Origin: Pseudomonas sp. 21
GTDB taxonomy: Bacteria; Pseudomonadota; Gammaproteobacteria; Pseudomonadales; Pseudomonadaceae
Assembly (NCBI RefSeq): GCF_000955805.1
Contig: NZ_JYOA01000003.1
Span: 25,540-89,539, forward strand
DNA length: 64,000 nt
Reading direction: 5' to 3'
Position numbers and translations under genes: made by a program. The notes beneath the pieces were generated by a model. That model searched no databases, was not told the origin of the DNA, and saw only the letters and a program-made list of their open reading frames with translations. Shown here in pieces: positions 28,964 to 36,551 of the stretch (position 1 is its first letter; each line of letters opens with the position of its first letter).

Positions 28964-29629
28964 ATGGACTTCATGACCGTGATTTCCCGCCTGGACTGGA
29001 CCCAGGTCGGCCAACTGACGCTGCAGCACCTGATGCTGGTGTCCGTCGCCGTGGGCCTGGCCATCGTCGTCGGCGTGCCGCTGGGTGTGCTGATGACGCG
29101 CTTCAAGTGGCTGGCCGGCCCGCTGCAGGGCGCCGCCACCGTGGTGCTGACCATCCCCTCCATCGCGCTGTTCGGGTTGATGCTGCCGCTGTACTCGAAG
29201 ATCGGCCAGGGCCTTGGGCCGCTGCCGGCGATCACTGCAGTGTTCCTCTATTCGCTGTTGCCGATCCTGCGCAACACCTACCTGGCGCTGACCAACGTCG
29301 AGCCCGGCATCCGCGAAGCCGGCAAGGGCATCGGCATGACCTTCTGGCAACGCCTGCGGATGGTCGACATCCCCATCGCCGTGCCGGTGATCCTCGCCGG
29401 CGTGCGCACCGCCGTGGTGATGAACATCGGCGTGATGACCATCGCCGCGGTGATCGGCGCCGGCGGCCTGGGTGTGCTCATCCTCAATTCCATCAGCCAA
29501 TCCAACATGCCCATGCTGGTGGTCGGCGCGGTGCTGGTGAGCCTCTTGGCCATCGCCGCCGACCTGCTGCTGCAGTGGCTGCAGCGTGCGCTCACCCCGA
29601 AGGGCCTGCGCCCGCAGACAGGAGACTGA
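28964..29629 (+). CDS. Osmoprotectant ABC transporter permease
   Basis: A 221-residue permease, the second membrane subunit. Features: GVPLGVLMTRFKWLAGPLQG, the coupling loop TNVEPGIREAGKGIGMTFWQ and five to six hydrophobic segments. It begins one base after the binding-protein stop; its ribosome site GGGGAGGAG lies within the end of that gene. Confidence 0.92.
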   Translation: MDFMTVISRLDWTQVGQLTLQHLMLVSVAVGLAIVVGVPLGVLMTRFKWLAGPLQGAATVVLTIPSIALFGLMLPLYSKIGQGLGPLPAITAVFLYSLLPILRNTYLALTNVEPGIREAGKGIGMTFWQRLRMVDIPIAVPVILAGVRTAVVMNIGVMTIAAVIGAGGLGVLILNSISQSNMPMLVVGAVLVSLLAIAADLLLQWLQRALTPKGLRPQTGD

Positions 29630-29631
29630 AC

Positions 29632-30798
29632 ATGATCGAACTCGACCAACTGACCAAGACCTTCACCCTCAAGGACGGCAAGGAATTCCGCGCCGTGGAC
29701 AAGGTCAGCCTGACCGTGGAGAAGGGCGAGATCTGCGTGTTCCTCGGCCCCTCCGGCTGCGGCAAGACCACCACGCTGAAGATGATCAACCGCATCATCC
29801 AGCCCACTTCCGGGCGCGTGCTGATCGACGGCCAGGACACCCGCGAGCTGGACGAAGTGACGCTGCGCCGCCACATCGGCTATGTGATCCAGCAGATCGG
29901 CCTGTTCCCCAACATGACCATCGAGGAAAACATCATGGTCGTGCCGCGCCTGCTCGGCTGGGACAAGCAGAAGTGCAAGGACAAGGCGCGCGAGCTGATG
30001 GCCATGGTCAAGCTCGAACCCAAGCAGTACCTGTCGCGCTATCCGCGCGAGCTGTCCGGTGGGCAGCAACAGCGTATCGGCGTGATCCGCGCGCTGGCGG
30101 CCGACGCGCCGCTGCTGCTGATGGACGAACCGTTCGGCGCGGTGGACCCGATCAACCGCGAGTCGATCCAGAACGAGTTCTTCGAGCTCCAGCGCAAGCT
30201 GGGCATGACGGTGATCATGGTCAGCCATGACATCGACGAGGCGATCAAGCTGGGCGACAAGGTGGCGGTGTTCAAGAGCGGCCGCCTGCTTCAGTTCGAC
30301 CATCCGGACACGCTGCTGGCGCACCCGGCGGACGAGTTCGTCAGTGCCTTCACCGGCCAGGACAGCACGCTCAAGCGCCTGTTGCTGGTGCGCGCCGAGG
30401 ATGCCGCCGACAGCAGCATCGTCACCGCCAATCCGCAGACCACGGTGGCCGAGGCGCTGGAGAAGATGGAGGAGGACGACCGCCGCTACCTCGTGGTGGT
30501 CGATGCCAACGGCAAGGGCCTGGGCTACGTGCGCCGCAAGGACATGCGCCGCAAGGATGGCGTGTGCAGCGACTTCCTCAACGAGTTCCGCGTGACGGCC
30601 AGCCACGATGAGCACCTGCGCATCCTCTTGTCGCGCATGTACGAGTTCAACAGCTCGTGGCTACCGGTGCTCGATGCGGACGGGCAGTTCCTCGGCGAGG
30701 TGACGCAGGAGTCCATCGCGGACTACCTGAGCTCCGGGCGCTCGCGTGGGCGCAAGACCAATATCGTCTCGCCAGCTGAAGTCGCTCAGGCATCGTAA
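29632..30798 (+). CDS. Osmoprotectant ABC transporter ATPase with CBS domains
   Basis: A 388-residue ProV/OpuCA-type ATPase. Residues about 1-240 are the ABC domain with Walker A GPSGCGKTT, signature LSGGQQQRIG and Walker B LLLMDEPFGAVD. Residues about 255-375 form a tandem CBS pair (ANPQTTVAEALEKMEEDD and LPVLDADGQFLGEV). In OpuA-type systems CBS domains sense ionic strength or c-di-AMP and gate transport. Pseudomonads are not known for c-di-AMP, so ionic sensing is more likely here. The start is 2 bases after the permease stop. Confidence 0.93.
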   Translation: MIELDQLTKTFTLKDGKEFRAVDKVSLTVEKGEICVFLGPSGCGKTTTLKMINRIIQPTSGRVLIDGQDTRELDEVTLRRHIGYVIQQIGLFPNMTIEENIMVVPRLLGWDKQKCKDKARELMAMVKLEPKQYLSRYPRELSGGQQQRIGVIRALAADAPLLLMDEPFGAVDPINRESIQNEFFELQRKLGMTVIMVSHDIDEAIKLGDKVAVFKSGRLLQFDHPDTLLAHPADEFVSAFTGQDSTLKRLLLVRAEDAADSSIVTANPQTTVAEALEKMEEDDRRYLVVVDANGKGLGYVRRKDMRRKDGVCSDFLNEFRVTASHDEHLRILLSRMYEFNSSWLPVLDADGQFLGEVTQESIADYLSSGRSRGRKTNIVSPAEVAQAS

Positions 30799-30807
30799 GG
30801 GATTAGC

Positions 30808-30880
30808 TGTAGGAGCGAGCTTGCTCGCGAACCCGATTCCCTGCTGCGGGGCCAGGTTCGCGAGCAAGCTCGCTCCTACA
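30808..30880. repeat. REP pair
   Basis: Canonical inverted REP pair TGTAGGAGCGAGCTTGCTC ... GAGCAAGCTCGCTCCTACA, 10 bases after the ATPase stop, and probably the 3' boundary of the osmoprotectant transcript. Confidence 0.92.
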
Positions 30881-31319
30881 AAAGCTTCTTTATCCCACTC
30901 GTAAACTTTCTCCCGCACCACCCATCCCGAACAGCTGAACTCCCTCCTCTGTCACCGGTCGTTAACTCAGTAGGCCGATGATGCTGAAACCCGTCGAAAG
31001 CCCCGTTCTGTGCGGTATTCCGTGCATTTTGTTGAGTATCCAAAACAGTCAACCGGTAGTGCGACAAAGGGATGTAAAAAAGCGGCAATTCAGGGTTGAA
31101 CTCATGAACTTCAGGTCCTAAAGTTCGCGCCCGAACGTCCATGCTGGAAACGATCCATCCGGCTCAAGTACTGACGACGAGAGGCACCGGCGCCATTGAC
31201 CGGTACCGGTGATACTCGGCGACATGCCTTGGGAAGTAGGCGAACCAAAGTGGGGAAACGGATTCGACGTTCAGCTTCACCCCTACGAATAACCTGTTCT
31301 GCCATTTGGAGTCCCAACC
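30881..31319 (+). promoter_or_regulatory. 439-base region upstream of speC
   Basis: No convincing gene. The region is AT-richer than its surroundings between 30960 and 31110 and contains the perfect 12-base palindrome ACCGGTACCGGT (31199-31210), about 110 bases before the speC start. The length would allow a long 5' untranslated region. No riboswitch class is recognised. Confidence 0.45.
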
Positions 31320-32483
31320 ATGTCCATCAAGGTCGAGGATTACTTCGCCCCCGAAACCTTCCAGCGCATGAAGGCGTTTGCCGACAAGCAGGAAACCCCC
31401 TTCGTCGTCATCGACAAGCAGACCATCGCCGATGCCTACGACCAGCTGACCGGCTGCTTCCCGTTCGCCAAGATCTACTACGCGGTGAAGGCCAACCCCG
31501 CCACCGAGATCACCGAGTTGCTGCGCGACAAGGGCTCGAACTTCGACATCGCCTCCATCTATGAGCTGGACAAGGTGATGAAGACCGGTGTGCGCGCCGA
31601 GCAGATCAGCTACGGCAACACCATCAAGAAAGCCCGCGACATTCGCTACTTCTACGAGAAGGGCGTGCGCCTGTTCGCCACCGACTCCGAAGCCGACCTG
31701 CGCAACATCGCCAAGGCCGCGCCGGGCTCCAAGGTCTACGTGCGCATCCTCACCGAGGGTTCCACCTCCGCCGACTGGCCGCTGTCGCGCAAGTTCGGCT
31801 GCCAGTCCGACATGGCCATGGACCTGCTGGTGCTGGCCCGCGACCTGGGCCTGGTGCCCTACGGCGTGTCCTTCCACGTGGGTTCGCAGCAGCGCGACAT
31901 CGGCGTGTGGGACGCGGCCATCGCCAAGGTGAAGGTCATCTTCGAGCGCCTGAAGGAAGAAGACGGCATCGAGCTGAAGCTGATCAACATGGGCGGCGGC
32001 TTCCCGGCCAACTACATCGCCAAGACCAACAGCCTGGAAACCTACGCGGAAGAGATCATCCGTTTCCTCAAGGAAGACTTCGGCGACGAGCTGCCGGAAA
32101 TCATCCTGGAGCCGGGCCGCTCGCTGATCGCCAACGCCGGCATCCTGGTCAGTGAAGTCGTGCTGGTGGCGCGCAAGTCGCGTACCGCGGTGGAGCGCTG
32201 GGTGTTCACCGACGTGGGCAAGTTCTCCGGCCTGATCGAAACCATGGACGAGTCCATCAAGTTCCCGATCCACGTGGAGAAGGCGGGCGAGCTGGAAGAA
32301 GTAGTGATCGCCGGCCCGACCTGCGACAGCGCGGACATCATGTACGAGCACTACAAGTACGGCCTGCCGCTGAACCTGGCCGCTGGCGACCGCCTGTACT
32401 GGCTGTCCACCGGCGCCTACACCACCAGCTACAGCGCGGTGGAATTCAACGGCTTCCCGCCGCTGAAGGCGTTCTACCTGTAA
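31320..32483 (+). CDS. speC: Ornithine decarboxylase
   Basis: A 387-residue eukaryotic-type (fold III, alanine-racemase-like) ornithine decarboxylase, making putrescine. The PLP lysine is in YYAVKANPA (K57). The glycine loop MGGGFPANY, the EPGRSL phosphate-binding motif, and the catalytic Cys in GPTCDSAD (C335) are all present. Length and sequence match the constitutive SpeC of P. aeruginosa. A lysine/ornithine dual specificity cannot be excluded. It is monocistronic, with a strong terminator 14 bases downstream. Confidence 0.94.
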   Translation: MSIKVEDYFAPETFQRMKAFADKQETPFVVIDKQTIADAYDQLTGCFPFAKIYYAVKANPATEITELLRDKGSNFDIASIYELDKVMKTGVRAEQISYGNTIKKARDIRYFYEKGVRLFATDSEADLRNIAKAAPGSKVYVRILTEGSTSADWPLSRKFGCQSDMAMDLLVLARDLGLVPYGVSFHVGSQQRDIGVWDAAIAKVKVIFERLKEEDGIELKLINMGGGFPANYIAKTNSLETYAEEIIRFLKEDFGDELPEIILEPGRSLIANAGILVSEVVLVARKSRTAVERWVFTDVGKFSGLIETMDESIKFPIHVEKAGELEEVVIAGPTCDSADIMYEHYKYGLPLNLAAGDRLYWLSTGAYTTSYSAVEFNGFPPLKAFYL

Positions 32484-32497
32484 GGCTTGCTTCAATG

Positions 32498-32529
32498 AAA
32501 AAGCCCCGCTGATGCGGGGCTTTTTTTTT
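32498..32529 (+). terminator. Intrinsic terminator of speC
   Basis: AAGCCCCGC-TGAT-GCGGGGCTT followed by a run of T (nine in all from 32521), directly after speC. Confidence 0.95.
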
Positions 32530-32921
32530 GACGTGTGTGCAGTGCGGTAACCCCGTCGTAGGAGCGGACTTTGTCCGCGATGTGCCAGCCTCGCACCTTT
32601 GTGTCCCGCGTCGTTTCAGCGTGCGCCAGGACCTCGTGTTACGCCCTCTCGGGCGAGACTTCCTGAAAGGGGCACTCCGGAGCGCGCGGATGTTTCTCTG
32701 GACGTGTTCAAGATCCAGAGCGCTGCTGAAGCATTCTTCTAGGAGCGAACCTTGTCCGCGAAAACCCTCGCAGCGGAATTCAGAGTCACAGGAGAAAATC
32801 GAAGCGCTTTGCCGTCTGTAGGAGCGAGCTTGCTCGCGAACGTCCTGGCCTCGCTGCAGTGGGCGGTTCGCGAGCAAGCTCGCTCCTGCAAAGAGCCTGT
32901 GCACTCTCGTCGGACGGAATG
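32530..32921. repeat. Repeat-rich intergenic segment with several REP types
   Basis: No credible gene in this stretch. It contains single REP-like arms of a second type (TAGGAGCGGACTTTGTCCGCG near 32559-32579, in part; AGGAGCGAACCTTGTCCGCG near 32742-32761) and a full canonical pair at 32817-32890 (TGTAGGAGCGAGCTTGCTC ... GCTCGCTCCTGCA). The DNA between has the look of a longer dispersed repeat. Short open frames here are translations of repeats. Confidence 0.7.
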
Positions 32922-32950
32922 AAAAACGCCCCGCAATGCGGGGCGTTTTT
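32922..32950 (-). terminator. Terminator of cptA (bidirectional)
   Basis: A perfect 13-base inverted repeat AAAAACGCCCCGC-(3)-GCGGGGCGTTTTT, 18 bases beyond the cptA stop, with U-tracts on both strands. Confidence 0.95.
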
Positions 32951-32968
32951 CATGGCATCACTGAAGAC

Positions 32969-34771
32969 TCAACCCTCCTTGGGCTGCTTCTCCACCGGTG
33001 TCTGCGCCGTGGCCGGCGCCTTGGCGTCGGTGGCGATTTCCTGCTGCGGTGCGGCCTTGTCCTGCGGCAGCTTGTCGAACTCGTGCAGGCCGTCCTTGCG
33101 GTACGGGTCGCCGATCCAGCGCGGGGCGGCGGCGAACTGCTCGTTCACCAGGCTCTTGGCCGGTTCGTAACGGTCGTAGCTCAGGCCGGCGAGGTCCGAC
33201 AGGGTGTGGATCAGGTGCGAGCTGCTGTAGGAGCGATCAGCCACTGCCTGCAGGTCGCGGGGGTGCTCGGCCTGCCAGCTCGGCGAGGTCCAGACCATGA
33301 ACGGAATGGTGTACATCGGCCGGGTCGGGTCCATCTCGTTGCGGCCCAGGCGGTCGTGGTTGCCCGAGCTGTAGACCTCTTCGCCGTGGTCGGAGAGGTA
33401 GAGCATGAAGCCGTTGGCGTTGGCGGCCGAGTAGCGCTTGATCAGGCTCGACACCACGAAGTCGTTGTAGCGCACCGCGTTGTCGTAGAAGTTGTAGGTC
33501 TCCACCTGGTCATCCGACAGCGCCGAGGGAGCGCCCTGGCGGTCCTTGAAGTAGGCGAATTCTTCCGGGTAGCGGTAGCGGTAGTCCATGTGCGTGCCCA
33601 GCAGGTGGACCACGATGAACTTCTTCTGCGCCGGGTCCTTCAGGGCCTTCTCGAACGGGTCCAGCACCACGCCGTCGTACTGGCTGGCGTTCTGGTTGCG
33701 CTGGTTGTTCAGGTACGCCTGCTCGTCCGTCTGCTGGGAGAAGGTGGTGAGCATGGTGTTGCGCTTGGTCATCGTCTGCTGGTTGGTGATCCAGAAGGTC
33801 TTGTAGCCCGCCTGTTTCATCAGGTTGATCAGCGACGGATCGGTGAGGAACCTGTCCGGGTTCTGCTCATCGCCGAAGGTGAGGATCTGCTGCATCACCT
33901 CGATGGTGTACGGGCGCGGCGCGACCACGTTCTGGAACACGGTCAGGCCCTGGCCGCTGGCGGCGAGGGCGTCGAGGTTCGGCGTGGTGTCGCGGCCGTA
34001 GCCGTACAGGTGCATGTGCTGGCGGGTGGTGGATTCGCCCAGCACCAGGACCAGGGTGCGGGGCTCGTTACCGCTGCTGTCCTTGAGGTTCTGCAGGGGC
34101 GGCAGCGAGGCGTTCTGCTGCAGCAGCTTCTGCATGTTGTCCAGTTGCTGGCGGTACTGGACGTAGCCGACCACCAACTGCCACGGCACCGCCGGCTCCA
34201 TGCGCGACTGCACCTTTTCCACCGCCTGGGCGAAGGTGCGTTCCTGGGTGACCATCTGCTTGTAGAAGGGGTAGAACAGGTTCAGCACGACCAGCAGCAC
34301 GGCCAGCGGCACGCGGGCGTAGGCCGGCATGCTGATCGGGCGGATGCGTTTCCACAGCACCACGGCGACCACGCTGTAGGCCAGCAAGGCCAGGCACAGC
34401 CAGAGGCTGAAGTACTGGCTGAAGTACTCGCCGGCTTCGGCGGTGTTCGACTCGAACATCACGAAGATGACGCTCTGCGAGAACTCCTGCTTGTAGATGC
34501 CGAAGTAGCTCAGGCCCACCAGCGAGGCGCCCCAGAGCACCAGGCCGATGACGGCGGCGATGCCCTTGGTGAAGCGCGGCAGCAGCAGCGGCGGTGCGAG
34601 CCACAGGCTGCTGAGGAAGAACGCGTCACGGAAACCGGCAAAGCCGGTGGTGCCGCTGAACAGGATCAGCGCCTGGGTAACGCCGGAGAAGTACCAGAAG
34701 AACAGCAGGAGCCAGCCCAGGGCGGCCCAGTCCACGCGTTTGCGCGCTACGGGGGATGTGGTGTTCGACAC
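32969..34771 (-). CDS. cptA: CptA-type phosphoethanolamine transferase
   Basis: A 600-residue inner-membrane enzyme of the EptA/CptA alkaline-phosphatase-like family. It transfers phosphoethanolamine from phosphatidylethanolamine to LPS core or lipid A. The N terminus has five hydrophobic segments (about 15-180). The periplasmic catalytic domain begins near residue 245 with LVLGESTTRQHMHLYGYGRDTTP (nucleophile Thr in the GEST motif, described over residues 244-266), followed by HLLGTHMDYR and LSDHGEEVYS metal-binding motifs. A Lys/Pro/Ala-rich tail of about 30 residues ends the protein. It is often grouped with envelope stress genes. Substrate (core heptose versus lipid A) is not settled from sequence. 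Confidence 0.9.
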   Translation of the reverse strand: MSNTTSPVARKRVDWAALGWLLLFFWYFSGVTQALILFSGTTGFAGFRDAFFLSSLWLAPPLLLPRFTKGIAAVIGLVLWGASLVGLSYFGIYKQEFSQSVIFVMFESNTAEAGEYFSQYFSLWLCLALLAYSVVAVVLWKRIRPISMPAYARVPLAVLLVVLNLFYPFYKQMVTQERTFAQAVEKVQSRMEPAVPWQLVVGYVQYRQQLDNMQKLLQQNASLPPLQNLKDSSGNEPRTLVLVLGESTTRQHMHLYGYGRDTTPNLDALAASGQGLTVFQNVVAPRPYTIEVMQQILTFGDEQNPDRFLTDPSLINLMKQAGYKTFWITNQQTMTKRNTMLTTFSQQTDEQAYLNNQRNQNASQYDGVVLDPFEKALKDPAQKKFIVVHLLGTHMDYRYRYPEEFAYFKDRQGAPSALSDDQVETYNFYDNAVRYNDFVVSSLIKRYSAANANGFMLYLSDHGEEVYSSGNHDRLGRNEMDPTRPMYTIPFMVWTSPSWQAEHPRDLQAVADRSYSSSHLIHTLSDLAGLSYDRYEPAKSLVNEQFAAAPRWIGDPYRKDGLHEFDKLPQDKAAPQQEIATDAKAPATAQTPVEKQPKEG

Positions 34772-34868
34772 TTGCGCCTCGTCGTTACGTGGCGGCTGCC
34801 GAACGTTCCGGCAGCCAGGTTAGCCGGCAAAGCTAGCAGGGTTGGCGTGAAAATTACGTCAAGGGGCG

Positions 34869-35663
34869 TCAGGCGACGCCCATCTGCTCGGCGAGGTGAC
34901 GCAGGTCCGACTCGTCGCCCAGTTCGGCGGCGCGCTGAAAATAGGCCAGGGTCAGTTCGCCCAGGCTCGGCGGCATGGAGGCGGCGAGCTGCTGGCGGGC
35001 CACGCGCAGGAAGTTGAGGTTGCCGCCTTCCAGCGCGCGTTCCAGCCAGATGCGCGCGGCTGGCAGGTCACCGCGCTCGGCGAGCACCGAGGCGTGGCTG
35101 AACTGGCCGCGGAAGTCACCGGCCTCGGCCGACCGGCGGTACCACTGGTGCGCCATCTGCAGGTCGCGTGGCACCACCAGGCCCTCCTCGAAAAAGCGCC
35201 CGACCAGGTTCATCGACTTGGCGTGGCCCAGCGCCGCCGCGCTCTGGTACAGCGCCAGTGCGTGGGCATCGTCGCGTTCCACGCCACGACCGGTGGAGAG
35301 CAGGTTGGCGAGGTTGTACATCGCCCAGTCGAGCTTCTGCTGCGCAGCGATCGTGTAATGACGGGCGGCGCCGGCCTCGTCCTTCGGGCAGCCCCAGCCG
35401 TGCTCCAGGCAGCGCCCGAGCATGTTGCGCGCCATGGCGTGGCCGCGCTCGGCGGCGATGCCGAACCAGATCAGGGCGAGGCCGATGTCCTGTTCGATGC
35501 CGTGGCCGTCCAGGAGTATCTGCCCGAGCAGTGCCTGGGCCTCCAGGTTCCCTTCGCGGGCGCCGGCCAGGATGAGCCGGGCGGTCTGCCGCGGGTCATC
35601 GGCGAGCTGGCCGGTGAGGTCTTCGACGTTGATTTCTTCAGTGCGACGCAGGACGAAGCTCAT
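34869..35663 (-). CDS. Sel1-repeat (TPR-like) protein
   Basis: A 264-residue soluble protein with about four Sel1-like repeats, each of some 36 residues: ALLGQILLDGHGIEQDIGLA, NMLGRCLEHGWGCPKDEAGA, YNLANLLSTGRGVERDDAHA, NLVGRFFEEGLVVPRDLQMA. No signal peptide. It follows piuC on the same strand by 6 bases and is co-transcribed with it. The same pairing is seen in P. aeruginosa. It presumably acts as a protein-interaction scaffold; its partner is unknown. Confidence 0.88.
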   Translation of the reverse strand: MSFVLRRTEEINVEDLTGQLADDPRQTARLILAGAREGNLEAQALLGQILLDGHGIEQDIGLALIWFGIAAERGHAMARNMLGRCLEHGWGCPKDEAGAARHYTIAAQQKLDWAMYNLANLLSTGRGVERDDAHALALYQSAAALGHAKSMNLVGRFFEEGLVVPRDLQMAHQWYRRSAEAGDFRGQFSHASVLAERGDLPAARIWLERALEGGNLNFLRVARQQLAASMPPSLGELTLAYFQRAAELGDESDLRHLAEQMGVA

Positions 35664-35669
35664 GGCAGA

Positions 35670-36350
35670 TCAGACATCCACCCAGCGGCGCAGCAGGTTG
35701 TGGTAGGTGCCGGTCAGCTCGATCAGCGCCGGATGATCCGGCACGTCGTGGGTCAGCGCCTGGATCGACTGGTCCATCTGGAACAGCAGGGCGCGCTGGC
35801 TGTCCTCGCGCACCAGGCTCTGGGTCCAGAAGAACGAGGCGATGCGCGCGCCACGGGTCACCGGGTTGACCTTGTGCAGGCTGGTGGCGGGGTAGAGCAC
35901 CAGGTCGCCGGCCGGCAGCTTCACCTGCTGGGTGCCGTAGGTGTCCTGGATCACCAGTTCGCCGCCGTCGTAGTCGTCGGGGTCGCTGAAGAACAGCGTC
36001 GAGGACACGTCGGTGCGCACGCGCTCGCGGCCACCCTGGGTGTCGCGCACGGCGTTGTCGATGTGGAAGTCGAAGGAACCGCCGCCGGTGTAGCAGTTGA
36101 ACAGCGGCGGGAAGACCTTGCTCGGCAGCGCGGCGGACTGGAACAGCGGGTTGCTCCACAGGCGCTGCAGCATGGCCTCGCCGATCTCGCGGGCCAGCGG
36201 GTGGTCCTGCGGCAGTTGCAGGTTGTGCTTGGCGCGGGACGACTGGTAGCCGGCGGTGACCTTGCCGTCGGCCCACTCGGCCTGTTCCAGGGCGGCGCGG
36301 ATGCGCGTCACCTCATCGCGGGTGAAGACGCCAGGAATGTGCAGCAGCAT
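35670..36350 (-). CDS. piuC: PiuC, PKHD-type 2-oxoglutarate/Fe(II) dioxygenase
   Basis: A 226-residue Fe(II)/2-oxoglutarate hydroxylase of the YbiX/PiuC family. It has the iron triad [11 protein letters not shown] (His and Asp, near residue 97) and the distal His plus 2-oxoglutarate Arg in [18 protein letters not shown]. It is divergent from the siderophore receptor gene piuA with Fur-type boxes between. PiuC is always found with catecholate-type TonB receptors and is thought to modify a siderophore or related ligand, but its substrate is not established. Confidence 0.93.
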   Translation of the reverse strand: MLLHIPGVFTRDEVTRIRAALEQAEWADGKVTAGYQSSRAKHNLQLPQDHPLAREIGEAMLQRLWSNPLFQSAALPSKVFPPLFNCYTGGGSFDFHIDNAVRDTQGGRERVRTDVSSTLFFSDPDDYDGGELVIQDTYGTQQVKLPAGDLVLYPATSLHKVNPVTRGARIASFFWTQSLVREDSQRALLFQMDQSIQALTHDVPDHPALIELTGTYHNLLRRWVDV

Positions 36351-36378
36351 GGGCCGGTTCCATCAGGTTCGATAATTT

Positions 36379-36397
36379 GCCAATGATAATGATTTGC
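36379..36397 (-). promoter_or_regulatory. Fur-type box upstream of piuC
   Basis: GCCAATGATAATGATTTGC matches the Fur consensus GATAATGATAATCATTATC at 14 of 19 positions, 29 bases from the piuC start, in an AT-rich segment of an otherwise GC-rich genome. Confidence 0.8.
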
Positions 36398-36465
36398 AAC
36401 ATATCGGTACAACCGGCATACCCCTACTTACGACAGGGAGAAAGTGTAAAAGTTGTAAATCATGT

Positions 36466-36484
36466 GCGTATGATAATGAATGTG
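36466..36484 (+). promoter_or_regulatory. Second Fur-type box, upstream of piuA
   Basis: The core ATGATAATGAAT at 36470-36481 matches the central part of the Fur consensus (about 12 of 19 across the whole box), 68 bases before the piuA ATG. Confidence 0.7.
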
Positions 36485-36551
36485 AATTGATACAAATTCT
36501 CAGTTGCAATAAATTGCGCGGCCTTCATGAACCCCTGGGGAGGGAGTTTCG

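Noticed and set aside
32528-32821. A 97-codon plus-strand frame after the speC terminator
   Set aside because: Starts in the terminator tail and is made of REP-like arms; no ribosome site or domain.
36351-36551. Short plus-strand frame starting at 36394 considered as a gene
   Set aside because: It crosses the Fur-type boxes and the piuA ribosome site and has no plausible start signal.
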